A stretch of DNA of 35,179 nt from Gammaproteobacteria bacterium (GCA_025358295.1 JANYJY010000054.1:1-35179), one strand, 5' to 3'; shown: positions 16,285 to 24,317, numbered from the stretch's first letter. Notes: generated by a model from the sequence alone, not told the origin. Made by a program: numbers and translations.

Positions 16285-17571
16285 ATGCTGACTCGGGAAC
16301 AACGCCGCTCGAAGATCAAAACCGTTGTGCGTGTAGCCAGCGGAAATTTCCTTGAAATGTACGATTTCATGGTCTTCGGCTACTTTAGTGCAGCGATCGG
16401 CCGCGCCTATTTCCCCGCCAACAGTGAATTCGCATCCTTGATGTTGTCGATGACGACTTTCGCGGTTGGTTTCATGGTCCGGCCTTTGGGTGCGATCTTC
16501 CTGGGCGCTTATATCGATCACATTGGTCGGCGCAAGGGCTTGCTGGTGACGCTCGCGCTCATGTCCATAGGGACGTTGACCATCGCCTTGGTTCCCGGAT
16601 ATGAAACGATCGGTTTATTCGCGCCGATATTGGTCGTACTTGGACGTCTCTGCCAGGGCTTTTCTGCGGGCGTCGAATTGGGCGGCGTATCGGTTTATCT
16701 CTCGGAGATTGCCACTCCGGGACACAAAGGCTTCTACGTATCCTGGCAGTCGGGAAGCCAACAAGTAGCCGTGGCATTCGCCGGCGTGATTGGGTTCGCA
16801 CTGTCTCACGTGCTGTCGCCTATGGATCTGCAAGTCTGGGGCTGGCGCATTCCGCTCATCATCGGCTGCCTCATCATTCCGTTCATCTACATGATTCGCC
16901 GCACGCTGCAGGAGACCGAGGAATTCTCGGCCCGCAAACACCACCCGACGCCGTCCGAGATCTATGCCAGCATGTTGGTTCATTGGCGCATCCTCGTCAC
17001 CGGAGTGGCGATGGTGCTCATGACCACGGTGTCGTTCTACACCATTACTGCGTACACACCGACCTTCGGCAGAGAAGTGCTGAAACTGTCGCAGAGCGAC
17101 TCGCTGCTCGTCACCCTGTGCGTGGGACTCTCTAATCTGTTTTGGCTCCCGGTCATGGGATCACTCTCGGATCGGCTCGGTCGTATACCATTGCTGACAA
17201 CCTTTTCGATCCTTGCAATTCTCACGGCTTACCCAGCGATGGCTTGGCTCATCGGAGCGCCGAGCTTCAATCGGCTGCTGGCAGTCGAGCTGTGGTTGTC
17301 GTTCATCTACGCAAGTTACAACGGCGCCATGGTCGTGTATCTGACGGAAATCGTCCCGGTTGCGGTCCGAACGGCAGGCTTCTCCCTGGCCTACAGCCTG
17401 GCTACGACGATCGGTGGCTCGACACCGGTTATCGTGACGTATCTGATCCATAGCACGGGCAATCGAGCCATGCCCGGCGCGTGGCTGTCGCTGGCCGCGG
17501 CGATTGCGCTGGGCGGCATATTTGCGAGCCGTTTTACGGTCCAAGCACCCGCGCCAGCTCGATCGGCGTAA
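16285..17571 (+). CDS. MHS-family MFS transporter (citrate/tricarballylate:H+ symporter-like)
   Basis: A 428-residue twelve-helix transporter of the metabolite:H+ symporter family. Diagnostic segments are [20 protein letters not shown] near the N-terminus, [20 protein letters not shown] (the MFS loop 2-3 motif), [20 protein letters not shown], and the second-half [10 protein letters not shown]. The pattern is closest to what I recall of CitA/CitH and TcuC-type carriers for citrate or tricarballylate. The start ATG 16285 has only a weak upstream site. It is transcribed away from the TonB receptor with 161 bases between, so the two could share regulation; a chelate (for example ferric citrate) taken up by the receptor and a carboxylate carrier would make chemical sense, but this is inference. 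Confidence 0.85.
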   Translation: MLTREQRRSKIKTVVRVASGNFLEMYDFMVFGYFSAAIGRAYFPANSEFASLMLSMTTFAVGFMVRPLGAIFLGAYIDHIGRRKGLLVTLALMSIGTLTIALVPGYETIGLFAPILVVLGRLCQGFSAGVELGGVSVYLSEIATPGHKGFYVSWQSGSQQVAVAFAGVIGFALSHVLSPMDLQVWGWRIPLIIGCLIIPFIYMIRRTLQETEEFSARKHHPTPSEIYASMLVHWRILVTGVAMVLMTTVSFYTITAYTPTFGREVLKLSQSDSLLVTLCVGLSNLFWLPVMGSLSDRLGRIPLLTTFSILAILTAYPAMAWLIGAPSFNRLLAVELWLSFIYASYNGAMVVYLTEIVPVAVRTAGFSLAYSLATTIGGSTPVIVTYLIHSTGNRAMPGAWLSLAAAIALGGIFASRFTVQAPAPARSA

Positions 17572-17673
17572 CCAATTGGCACGCCGAGTTGAGCTGGCGT
17601 ACTAAGAGAGTTCAGCTAAACTGAAAACCAGCGCGCTACCAACAGCCCCTTTTGGCGTCGTGCGTTTTTGTAG

Positions 17674-17689
17674 TGTGACTTTGATCACT
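17674..17689 (+). promoter_or_regulatory. CRP/Vfr-like binding site
   Basis: TGTGACTTTGATCACT matches the CRP pattern TGTGA-N6-TCACA in nine of ten core positions. It sits about 90 bases before the start of the His-rich protein gene, within a 204-base intergenic region. Function is inferred from sequence and position. Confidence 0.45.
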
Positions 17690-17775
17690 ATCTGGCCAAG
17701 ACAGAGTCAACTTCATCAAGAATAACAAGTACGCTGCGCTAGCGATCAAACGATTTCTAAGGTGGGGTTTCTCGT

Positions 17776-18210
17776 ATGCGCCTATTTTCAATCGTAGCGG
17801 TTTTGCTCGCCGGTGCTGGGGTCTGCCGTGGGGGCGATCTTAACATCCACCTCATATTATCGGGTGAAGTGGCGCCCGGCGTGTATGGTCAGGTTCAGAT
17901 TGGTAACGAAGGACCACCGCCGCTCGTGAATGCACAGCCGATCCTGATCGAGCTTCAATCAGCCCCCGCGCCACCTGTCTATTTACACGTGCCGCCAGGG
18001 CATGCAAGAAATTGGCGCAAGCACTGTCGGGAGTACAATGCCTGCAATCGACCGGTGTATTTCGTTCGATCAAAGGAATATGAGCCGGGGTACGGACGGG
18101 GGAATAACGAGCACGAGCACGACCACGACCACGATCAGGACCGCCCGCACCACGGGGACGAGGATCATGATCATCATGGACATGACGGCCGCGATCGACA
18201 CGACGACTAA
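17776..18210 (+). CDS. Small secreted protein with His/Asp-rich C-terminal tail
   Basis: A 144-residue protein with a signal peptide (MRLFSIVAVLLAGAGVCRGG). The mature part contains LILSGEVAPGVYGQVQIGN, a proline-rich linker, VYLHVPPGHARNWRKHC and YNACNRPVYFVRSKEY with two cysteines (RKHC, YNAC) that could form a disulphide. The last ~35 residues are an almost pure His/Asp/Glu/Gly run of HDHD and HHGDEDHDHHGH type, suggesting metal binding (zinc, copper, nickel). The core resembles hypothetical proteins I recall from other proteobacteria without a known function. GGTGGGG lies upstream of the ATG. It appears monocistronic, with a CRP-like site in front. Confidence 0.75.
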   Translation: MRLFSIVAVLLAGAGVCRGGDLNIHLILSGEVAPGVYGQVQIGNEGPPPLVNAQPILIELQSAPAPPVYLHVPPGHARNWRKHCREYNACNRPVYFVRSKEYEPGYGRGNNEHEHDHDHDQDRPHHGDEDHDHHGHDGRDRHDD

Positions 18211-18349
18211 TGTCATGGCGCACGCGGACGACAATCGTTCCGCGTAAGCGCCGGTATCAAAACCCGGTGACACGCTTTCGGCGGGTGCATCGAGCGCGAC
18301 TCTACATTTCCTTGCGACCGAAAAAATTATTGTAGGGAGTCGGCTCACG

Positions 18350-19009
18350 ATGAACCTCAGCCTGTTTGCGCATCCGTTCTCGTCGTATTGCCAGAAGGTA
18401 TTGGTTGCGCTCTATGAGAATTCCACACGCTTTAGTCTGAAAATGCTGAGTCCGGAGACACCGGAGAATTTCAACGCGTTGAAACGCCTATGGCCTATCG
18501 GAAAATTTCCAGTGCTTGAAGACAATGGCACCGCGATTTTCGAGGCGACCAGCATCGTCGAGTATCTCGCCATTCAATATTCGGGGCCGGTCCAGCTCAT
18601 CCCTCACGATCCGAAGCCGGCGTTTGACGTTCGCCAGATGGATCGTGTATTCGACAACTATGTCATGACGCCGATGAACTGGATCGTGCAGGATGCAAGG
18701 CGCGCGCCGGAAACCAAAGACCCGCAAGCGGTTGCCCAGGGACGCGCGTTACTGGATACGACCTACCGGTGGCTCGATCACCGAATGGCCGGACGCGAAT
18801 GGTCTTCCGGCGGCACTTTTTCTTTGGCGGATTGCGCTGCGGCTCCCGCGCTATTTTATGCTGATTGGGCCCATCCGATTGCCGAGGAGTTCCGCAATCT
18901 ACGGGCCTACCGAAGCCGGCTCCTCGCACGCCCGTCGTTTGCCCGGGCGGTAGACGAAGCGCGGCCGTATCGAAAATTATTCCCGCTCGGCGCGCCGGGC
19001 CGAGACTAG
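18350..19009 (+). CDS. Glutathione S-transferase family protein
   Basis: A 219-residue cytosolic GST. The thioredoxin-like N-terminal domain has SLFAHPFSSYCQKVLVALYE with the S-x-x-C region that contacts the glutathione thiol, WPIGKFPVLEDNG with the conserved cis-Pro, and EATSIVEYLA for binding the gamma-glutamyl part. The all-helical C-terminal domain includes FSLADCAAAPALFYADW with the N-capping box. It probably conjugates glutathione to electrophiles or acts as a thiol transferase; the substrate is unknown. GGGAG precedes the ATG. It converges on the AHSA1 gene of the sigma-factor operon, and its stress-linked role would fit with those neighbours. Confidence 0.92.
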   Translation: MNLSLFAHPFSSYCQKVLVALYENSTRFSLKMLSPETPENFNALKRLWPIGKFPVLEDNGTAIFEATSIVEYLAIQYSGPVQLIPHDPKPAFDVRQMDRVFDNYVMTPMNWIVQDARRAPETKDPQAVAQGRALLDTTYRWLDHRMAGREWSSGGTFSLADCAAAPALFYADWAHPIAEEFRNLRAYRSRLLARPSFARAVDEARPYRKLFPLGAPGRD

Positions 19010-19046
19010 AATACTTAGTTGCAGGCTTTAGGATGATCGTTGTGGG

Positions 19047-19490
19047 TCATTGATTGATGTCGGGCTCCACTAATTTCGCCAAATTGCGAAGCGATTCCTG
19101 CCAGCCCAGGTAGCAGGCTGCAACCGGAATGACGTCGGGCAAGCCCTCCTGCACGATGTTGACTTCGGTGCCGATCGTGACTTTTTTCAGCGTCACCGTC
19201 ACCTGGATTTCGCCGGGCAAGTTCGGGTCCTCGAATTTGTCGGTGTAGCGCAAACGCTCGAAGGGCACGAGTTCAAGATATTGCCCGCCGAATGTGTGGC
19301 CATGTCCGGTGGTGAAATTTCGGAAGGACATACTGAACGACCCGCCGACTGTCGGCTGCATGTGATGCACGGTGCAGGTGAAGCCATTTGGCGGCAGCCA
19401 CTTTGCCATCGCGTCCGGCTCGATAAACGCTCGATAGACTTTCTCGGGTTTCGTGGCAAGGACCCGATGCAGGCGCACGGTATTGGGCAT
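19047..19490 (-). CDS. SRPBCC/AHSA1-family protein
   Basis: A 147-residue START-like protein of the activator of Hsp90 homologue type: VRLHRVLATKPEKVYRAFIE, MAKWLPPNGFTCTV, GGSFSMSFRNFTTG, LELVPFERLRYTDKF, and a C-terminal helix WQESLRNLAKLVE. Members bind hydrophobic small molecules in a helix-grip cavity; the ligand here is unknown. The ATG has AGGAGA upstream and lies 10 bases after the YCII gene stop, so it is the last gene of the ECF sigma operon. AHSA1 proteins are frequent companions of DGPF/ECF42 clusters. Confidence 0.9.
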   Translation of the reverse strand: MPNTVRLHRVLATKPEKVYRAFIEPDAMAKWLPPNGFTCTVHHMQPTVGGSFSMSFRNFTTGHGHTFGGQYLELVPFERLRYTDKFEDPNLPGEIQVTVTLKKVTIGTEVNIVQEGLPDVIPVAACYLGWQESLRNLAKLVEPDINQ

Positions 19491-19500
19491 GGCCGGTCTC

Positions 19501-19866
19501 CTAGCCGCCGGGTATGGGCATCACAGGCATGATCTCGACGCAGTCGCCCGGAAAAATGCTGAAGTGCGGATGATTGTCGAAGATCTTGGCCGCGGCTTCG
19601 TGCGAGTCCGCGCGAACAACCGTGAATGCGGCCAGGTGATTGCTCGTGTCCTCGATCCCTCGTTGTGTGACCTTCTTGGTTTTTCCCAAGGGTCCTCCCA
19701 TGGTGACAATGACGGCCTTATATTTCTCGACCCACGCCATCCAGGCGGCCATGCCTTCCTGTTCTTTGGCGCGGCGATCCTTCTCGGGCATTGCGTCCCA
19801 AGCCGCTCGTCGCGGATTGGTTTTGCTGCCGAGGAACATTGCAAGATACGTATTGTTCGTGCTCAT
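19501..19866 (-). CDS. YCII-related (DGPF-like) protein
   Basis: A 121-residue YCII-domain protein: TYLAMFLGSKTNP, AWMAWVEKYKAVIVTMGGPL, VVRADSHEAAAKIFDNHPHF, IEIMPVMP. It lacks the exact DGPF motif of the other two copies in the operon; the corresponding place is MGGPLGKTKKV. The frame can be read back to 19899, but the ATG at 19866 has AAAGGAG directly upstream and gives the expected N-terminus. It follows the sigma factor gene by 50 bases. YCII proteins are small ferredoxin-fold proteins of unclear biochemistry that accompany ECF42 sigma factors. Confidence 0.88.
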   Translation of the reverse strand: MSTNNTYLAMFLGSKTNPRRAAWDAMPEKDRRAKEQEGMAAWMAWVEKYKAVIVTMGGPLGKTKKVTQRGIEDTSNHLAAFTVVRADSHEAAAKIFDNHPHFSIFPGDCVEIMPVMPIPGG

Positions 19867-19916
19867 GATGTCTCCTTTCCTTTGTACGTTATGCGTCAAG
19901 ACAATAAGTTAGAAAC

Positions 19917-21185
19917 CTACTGAGTAGGGGTGCCGCAGGCGGCTGCCCGCCCGAGCAGCAAGGTTCTTTCGCGTGCGTTCTGCGTGAGGGCGGCGGCTCG
20001 CGAGAATTCTGCCCGCGCCTCCTCGAACCGTCCGAGCTTTTCCAATAGATCACCCCGAACGCTCGGCAGCAAGTGATAGTCATCGAGCCGGGATTCTTCG
20101 GCCAAACCATCCACGATGTCGAGCGCCGCACGGGGGCCGAACGCCATGGACACTGCGACGGCGCGATTCAGCTCGACGACGGGGGAGGGCGCGACTTGCG
20201 CCAACGCGTCGTACAGGGCCACCACTTGCGCCCAATCGGTGTCTTCGGCCCTGCGCGCGCGCGAGTGACATGCGGCGATCGCGGCCTGTAATGCGTATGG
20301 ACCCAATGCCTGGTTCAACGTGCCGGCGCGATCGAGCGCCGCGAGGCCCCGGTGTATCAATAATTGATTCCATCGGCCACGATTCTGAGCAAGAAGCAGA
20401 ATAGGCCGGCCCACGGCATCGGTGCGTGCACCGAGGCGCGATGCTTGAAGTTCCATCAGCGCGACCAGTCCGTGAACTTCGGGCTCCTGCGGCAGTTGCC
20501 CGGCCAGAATACGTCCCAATCGCAACGCTTCCTCGCAGAGTGCCGGCCGCATCCAGTCGTCCCCCAAGGTGGCGGCATAGCCCTCATTGAAGATGAGGTA
20601 GATGACTTCGAGGACGGAGCCGAGCCGGCCCGGGCGTTCTTCGGCGCGGGGAATCTCAAAAGGCACACGTGCCTCGGTGAGGGTACGCTTGGCGCGCACA
20701 ATTCTTTGGCCGATGGTCGGTTCGGATGTCAGGAACGCGCGGGCAATCTCGGTAGTACTGAGACCGCCGATCAAGCGCAACGTGAGCGCGGTGCGCGCCT
20801 CGGTCGACAATACCGGGTGACAGGCGATAAAAATCAGACGCAACAAATCATCGCCGATATCATCGTCCGCGACCTCCGCAGGGTCGGGAGCCGCCGAGCC
20901 GCTGAGCGGCGTTTCATTGACGAGCGCATCGTGGTGGCGATCGAGGAGCTTACGGCGCCGCAGTTCGTCGAGTGCACGATTCTTGGCGGCCGTCATGAGC
21001 CATGCGCCAGGATTGGCGGGTAAACCGCTGTCGGGCCACTGTTCGAGCGCGCTCACCAATGAATCTTGCGCGAACTCCTCGGCAAGTCCTATGTGCCGCA
21101 GCATGCGCGACAGTTTCGCGATGATTTTGGCTGACTCCATGCGCCAGACGGCCTCAATGGTGCGGTGAAGGGCTGGGTCTGTCAT
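19917..21185 (-). CDS. ECF42-type RNA polymerase sigma factor with C-terminal TPR-like extension
   Basis: A 422-residue extracytoplasmic-function sigma factor. Region 2 is at about residues 5-70 (WRMESAKIIAKLSRML, LAEEFAQDSLVSALEQWP, NPGAWLMTAAKNRALDELRR) and region 4 at about 125-175 (LRLIGGLSTTEIARAFLTSEPTIGQRIVRAKR). Next come EVIYLIFNEGYAA (the DUF6596 signature) and a long helical TPR-like C-terminus (LLPSVRGDLLEKLGRFEEARAEF). This architecture, with DGPF/YCII genes adjacent, defines group ECF42, in which the extension rather than an anti-sigma factor is thought to govern activity. No anti-sigma gene is seen nearby. A matching promoter precedes the operon at 22110-22136, implying self-activation. 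Confidence 0.92.
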   Translation of the reverse strand: MTDPALHRTIEAVWRMESAKIIAKLSRMLRHIGLAEEFAQDSLVSALEQWPDSGLPANPGAWLMTAAKNRALDELRRRKLLDRHHDALVNETPLSGSAAPDPAEVADDDIGDDLLRLIFIACHPVLSTEARTALTLRLIGGLSTTEIARAFLTSEPTIGQRIVRAKRTLTEARVPFEIPRAEERPGRLGSVLEVIYLIFNEGYAATLGDDWMRPALCEEALRLGRILAGQLPQEPEVHGLVALMELQASRLGARTDAVGRPILLLAQNRGRWNQLLIHRGLAALDRAGTLNQALGPYALQAAIAACHSRARRAEDTDWAQVVALYDALAQVAPSPVVELNRAVAVSMAFGPRAALDIVDGLAEESRLDDYHLLPSVRGDLLEKLGRFEEARAEFSRAAALTQNARERTLLLGRAAACGTPTQ

Positions 21186-21203
21186 CGATTGGCCGCGGCG
21201 CCG

Positions 21204-21557
21204 TTACGTAAAGCACGGGCCCAATTCCCGCACTTCCACCGTCGCCCACCGCGATGCAGGACAATCCTGTGCCAGCGCAATCGCTTGTTCTCGCGTCTCG
21301 CAGGTCAGGATAAAAAAGCCGCCGATCATTTCCTTGGCCTCCGCGAAGGGGCCATCCACAACGGTTGTTTTACCACTCTGCACGTGTACACGAGTACCGC
21401 CGGTGTCGGACTTGAGCGACTGCGACAGGGTGAGGAGCCCGCGCGATTTGAGGTCCTCGCTGAAATGCAGCATGCGATCATAGTGTTCGCGCCCTTCTGC
21501 CTCCGTGCGCTTCTCGCGCTGTCCCGTGGGCTCTACGATTAACAGGGCATACGACAT
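21204..21557 (-). CDS. DGPF-domain (YCII) protein
   Basis: A 117-residue DGPF protein: MSYALLIVEPTGQREKRTEA, RMLHFSEDLKSRGLLTLSQSL, VVDGPFAEAKEMIGGFFIL with the diagnostic DGPF, and WATVEVRELGP at the end. It ends 18 bases before the sigma factor gene and starts 38 bases after the larger DGPF gene. DGPF proteins are the usual partners of ECF42 sigma factors, though their activity is not established. Confidence 0.92.
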   Translation of the reverse strand: MSYALLIVEPTGQREKRTEAEGREHYDRMLHFSEDLKSRGLLTLSQSLKSDTGGTRVHVQSGKTTVVDGPFAEAKEMIGGFFILTCETREQAIALAQDCPASRWATVEVRELGPCFT

Positions 21558-21595
21558 GGGAACCTCAATGCAATTAATGCGAGACGAATGGGGCC

Positions 21596-22027
21596 TCAGG
21601 GCGAAGGCTTATCCTTGAGTTGAGCGCGGAGCCGCTCTTCCCGGGCGCGCAATTCGGGTGTGAATTCGGCGCCGAAATCCTCCGCTTCGAAGAGTGGGCG
21701 AATTTCGATGTCTGAATCCTCGGGCATGGGATTGGGGCAGCGCTTGACCCATTGAAGGGCTTCCTCGATGGAATTCACCTGCCAAATCCAAAACCCCGCC
21801 ACCAGCTCCTTGGTCTCCGCGAACGGGCCGTCGATTACCGACCGCTTGTCTCCCGAGAATCGCACCCGCTTACCACGCCGGCTCGGCTGCAAACCTTCCG
21901 CTGCCAACATCACGCCGGCTTTCACCAGCTCTTCATTGAATTGACCCATAGCGCTTAACAGTGCTGCGCTTGGCATCACGCCGGCTTCACTACTCGGGCT
22001 TGCTTTCACCATGACCATGACTTTCAC
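21596..22027 (-). CDS. DGPF-domain (YCII) protein, first gene of the sigma operon
   Basis: A 143-residue YCII/DGPF protein starting at GTG: MKVMVMVKASPSSEAGVMPS, FNEELVKAGVMLAAEGLQPS, VIDGPFAETKELVAGFWIWQ with the DGPF motif, EALQWVKRCPNPMPEDSDIE and a charged, Arg/Glu-rich C-terminal tail. It is the first gene downstream of the ECF42-like promoter. With the two other YCII genes it makes three diverged copies in one operon, suggesting a hetero-oligomer or parallel functions. Confidence 0.92.
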   Translation of the reverse strand: MKVMVMVKASPSSEAGVMPSAALLSAMGQFNEELVKAGVMLAAEGLQPSRRGKRVRFSGDKRSVIDGPFAETKELVAGFWIWQVNSIEEALQWVKRCPNPMPEDSDIEIRPLFEAEDFGAEFTPELRAREERLRAQLKDKPSP

Positions 22028-22109
22028 GGGTTTCTCCCATCACAACAATATCTTACGCCAAACCAGAGCGTTCTGTTAAAGCTGCGAATGTGGTTGTCGT
22101 TGCGAGTAC

Positions 22110-22136
22110 GACGAACGAGCCGGGGTAAATTCGACA
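22110..22136 (-). promoter_or_regulatory. ECF42-type promoter of the DGPF/sigma operon
   Basis: Reading the minus strand: TGTCGA (22136-22131), 17 bases, CGTC (22113-22110), then 82 bases to the GTG of the first DGPF gene. As I recall, ECF42 factors recognise TGTCGA at -35 and CGA/TC at -10; both boxes are matched exactly at a normal spacing. Upstream of the other nearby genes on this strand I found no second copy. Confidence 0.65.
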
Positions 22137-22189
22137 CGCGGAGCAAATCATTCCCCGCCACGGGAGATGCGTGTGCTGCGATGGAGTGT

Positions 22190-22212
22190 GGCGGCGCGCT
22201 GCGCGCGCCGCC
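22190..22212 (-). terminator. GC-rich hairpin after the GFA gene
   Basis: GGCGGCGCG (22190-22198) pairs perfectly with CGCGCCGCC (22204-22212) around a five-base loop, 21 bases past the stop of the GFA gene. There is no T-run after it on the minus strand, so it is not a textbook intrinsic terminator, but it could slow polymerase or protect the 3' end. Confidence 0.35.
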
Positions 22213-22233
22213 GGTGCTTGCAAAGCCTAGCTG

Positions 22234-22668
22234 CTATTCCGGTAAGTTGATGCCGGAGCCGCCCATGTCGCCGGGCATGTCCTTGAATTTCGGTTTGCCG
22301 TCGTGAATGCGCAGTACGGTTTCCTGGTAGTGCACATGCACCCCGGGTTCGAATTTCAGTCGCGGCAGCATGGCGGCATAGACATCGACCAGCCCCAAGG
22401 TCGGGTGACTGGTGAACAGACGCCCGCCGCATTTGTTGCACCACTTGCGATAACTGATCGGCGTCTTGTTGTACGTGCCGATGCTGGCCTCACCCTGCGT
22501 CACCTTTAGCGCTTCTGGGTTCCACAGGGTAAATGCGTTCACGGGACCCGCCGACCAGTGTCGGCATGACTCGCAATGGCAGTAGCCCATCGCGGCCGGT
22601 TGTCCGGAAACCTCGAATTTAATCTCGCCGCAAAAACAGCTCCCCGTCTGGACGTTAGCACTGCTCAT
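22234..22668 (-). CDS. GFA/CENP-V-family zinc protein
   Basis: A 144-residue member of the glutathione-dependent formaldehyde-activating enzyme (GFA) family. The zinc ligands are clear: TGSCFCGEIKFEV near the N-terminus, YCHCESCRHWSAGPVNAF at about residues 29-46, and KWCNKCGGRLFTSHP at about 75-90. Family members bind S-hydroxymethylglutathione-like compounds, but many, like this one, have no proven reaction. It lies upstream of the ECF42 promoter on the same strand and is separated from the sigma operon by a hairpin, so it is probably a separate transcript. It faces the short AraC regulator gene. Confidence 0.9.
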   Translation of the reverse strand: MSSANVQTGSCFCGEIKFEVSGQPAAMGYCHCESCRHWSAGPVNAFTLWNPEALKVTQGEASIGTYNKTPISYRKWCNKCGGRLFTSHPTLGLVDVYAAMLPRLKFEPGVHVHYQETVLRIHDGKPKFKDMPGDMGGSGINLPE

Positions 22669-22787
22669 ACTCGTATCTCCGTGTAAGATCGCCTGAATAG
22701 CAAAGTCGCCCCAGTCTATGGGCCTACCTCGAATGCGCTAATGACCACTCGTCCACAGCTGTTGCTCGATCGTCCGTGGAGTGATTG

Positions 22788-23348
22788 ATGGATGCATTGT
22801 CTGACGTGCTACGGACGGTGCGCCTCACCGGCGCCATATTCTTCGACGTCCACGCATCGGCGCCCTGGGCGGCCGAAACGCCCGCGGGCGACACGATCGT
22901 CGGGGCGATGTTTCCGGGCTCCGTGGACGTCGTGCGACGGTATATCGAGACCCTGCCGGCTGATCGCACCGACTGGCTTGCGGGTCTGCGCGATCCGTTC
23001 ATCGGGCGTGCGCTCGCGGCGCTACATCACGACCCCGCCCGCGATTGGACCATCGAAGGGCTGGCGCGCGGCGTAGGGCTTTCGCGTTCGGCGCTGGCGC
23101 AGCGCTTTACTGAATTCGTCGGCCAGCCGCCTATGCAGTATTTGATGAAGTGGCGAATGCAGCTTGCGGCAAATCATCTGGTCAGCGGCAGGCAGAGCAT
23201 TGCTGTGATTGCCAATCTCGTCGGCTACGATTCGGAGGCCGCGTTCAGTCGCGTATTCAAGAAAGTTGCCGGTACGCCGCCGAGCGAATGGCGCAAACAG
23301 CGGGCCGACGCAGAGCACGGCGTGGGCGACAATCATTCACCCAACTAA
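22788..23348 (+). CDS. AraC-family regulator lacking most of its cupin domain (in-frame deletion)
   Basis: The first 45 residues (DALSDVLRTVRLTGAIFFDV, APWAAETP) are the start of the cupin_6 effector domain found in a common AraC subfamily. The protein then jumps to VDVVRRYIETLPADRTDWLAGLRD, the helix just before the DNA-binding part, and has a complete AraC double HTH (WTIEGLARGVGLSRSALAQRF, IAVIANLVGYDSEAAFSRVFK). The relative at 25902-26870 has about 130 more residues between these blocks. The frame is kept, so a 186-residue DNA-binding protein without a sensor could be made. The start is ATG 22788 with GGAG upstream. It could act constitutively or interfere with the full-length relative. 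Confidence 0.85.
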   Translation: MDALSDVLRTVRLTGAIFFDVHASAPWAAETPAGDTIVGAMFPGSVDVVRRYIETLPADRTDWLAGLRDPFIGRALAALHHDPARDWTIEGLARGVGLSRSALAQRFTEFVGQPPMQYLMKWRMQLAANHLVSGRQSIAVIANLVGYDSEAAFSRVFKKVAGTPPSEWRKQRADAEHGVGDNHSPN

Positions 23349-23475
23349 GAGCGCACCCGCGAGCGCGCGCGTGCAGCCCTATCCCCGCGGCAAACTGACC
23401 ACGCCGGTACTCGCCGTCGGCGCGGAGAAATCGTTCGGCAACGGTTGGTGGTGGATTTCCTGACTCAGTGAGCCG

Positions 23476-24309
23476 TCAGTATCCAGTTCCGCCGGGCGCG
23501 GTGGCGGCGACGATGACAAATTCTCCCGGCACACTGTAACGCTCACGCTGCCGCCAGGTTTCGAGCGTCTCCAAATATCGAGAGCGGACGCGCGCACGCA
23601 CGTCCGCGTCGAAACGCGACCAAGCCAATGCAACCGGACCACCGACGAAAGCTGCGTCACAGGCCTCGTCGGCGTTTGCATAATCAAGCGTGACGGCGAG
23701 GGGTCGATGCTCGGCGACATCGAACCCCGCCTCGGCGCACAGATTCACCAGCGTCCCCTGCTGCCCCAGCTGAAAGAAGAGCGGACACACTTCACTGGCC
23801 ACTTCGGCGTCCACGATGGGGAACAATCCCGACCATCCACAACGCGTACGCTCGCCCCACACGGCAAGACCCAGGCGTCCGCCCGGCCTCAAAATTCGTC
23901 GCATCTCGTACAGGACCTGCTTTGGGTCCGGCATGTACATGAGGCCAAGTGCGCAGAGCGCAACGTCAAAGCTTGCGTCCGGCACATCCATGGCTTCGGC
24001 GTCCATGCGAGCGAATTCGATATTTCCCAATGCAAGTTCCGCTTTACGTCGTCGGGCCGCATCGATCATTTGCCCGGATAAGTCGATACCGAGCACGTGC
24101 CCGGACGGCCCCACTGCACGAGCCGCGTCGAAAGAAACCACGCCGGTACCGCACGCGACGTCGAGCACGCGTGCGCCGGGAGACGGCGATACCATCGACA
24201 GCAAGTTCGCTTGGACGCCCGCCAGTTGTGCCTGCCAAAGCAGCTCGTAGTCGCGAGCCGCCAAATCCCAGCCGTATCGCTGGATGCGTCGCTGTAGTTT
24301 TGATTCCAT
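23476..24309 (-). CDS. Class I SAM-dependent methyltransferase (UbiE-like)
   Basis: A 277-residue methyltransferase with the SAM motif I VLDVACGTGVVSFDAAR at about residues 48-64, motif II acidic GIDLSGQMIDAARR, motif post-II FARMDAEAMDVPDASFD and ALCALGLMYMPDP, and motif III LRPGGRLGLAVWG. The C-terminal half (substrate side) is less typical and gives no substrate. It begins 8 bases after the second methyltransferase gene, so the two are co-transcribed. Relatives methylate quinones, lipids or small metabolites. Confidence 0.88.
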   Translation of the reverse strand: MESKLQRRIQRYGWDLAARDYELLWQAQLAGVQANLLSMVSPSPGARVLDVACGTGVVSFDAARAVGPSGHVLGIDLSGQMIDAARRRKAELALGNIEFARMDAEAMDVPDASFDVALCALGLMYMPDPKQVLYEMRRILRPGGRLGLAVWGERTRCGWSGLFPIVDAEVASEVCPLFFQLGQQGTLVNLCAEAGFDVAEHRPLAVTLDYANADEACDAAFVGGPVALAWSRFDADVRARVRSRYLETLETWRQRERYSVPGEFVIVAATAPGGTGY

Positions 24310-24317
24310 CGACGGAT

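Noticed and set aside
18070-18348. Minus-strand frame encoding a very hydrophobic Ile/Val-rich protein
   Set aside because: The hydrophobic run is the reverse complement of the His/Asp codons of the secreted protein gene; not an independent gene.
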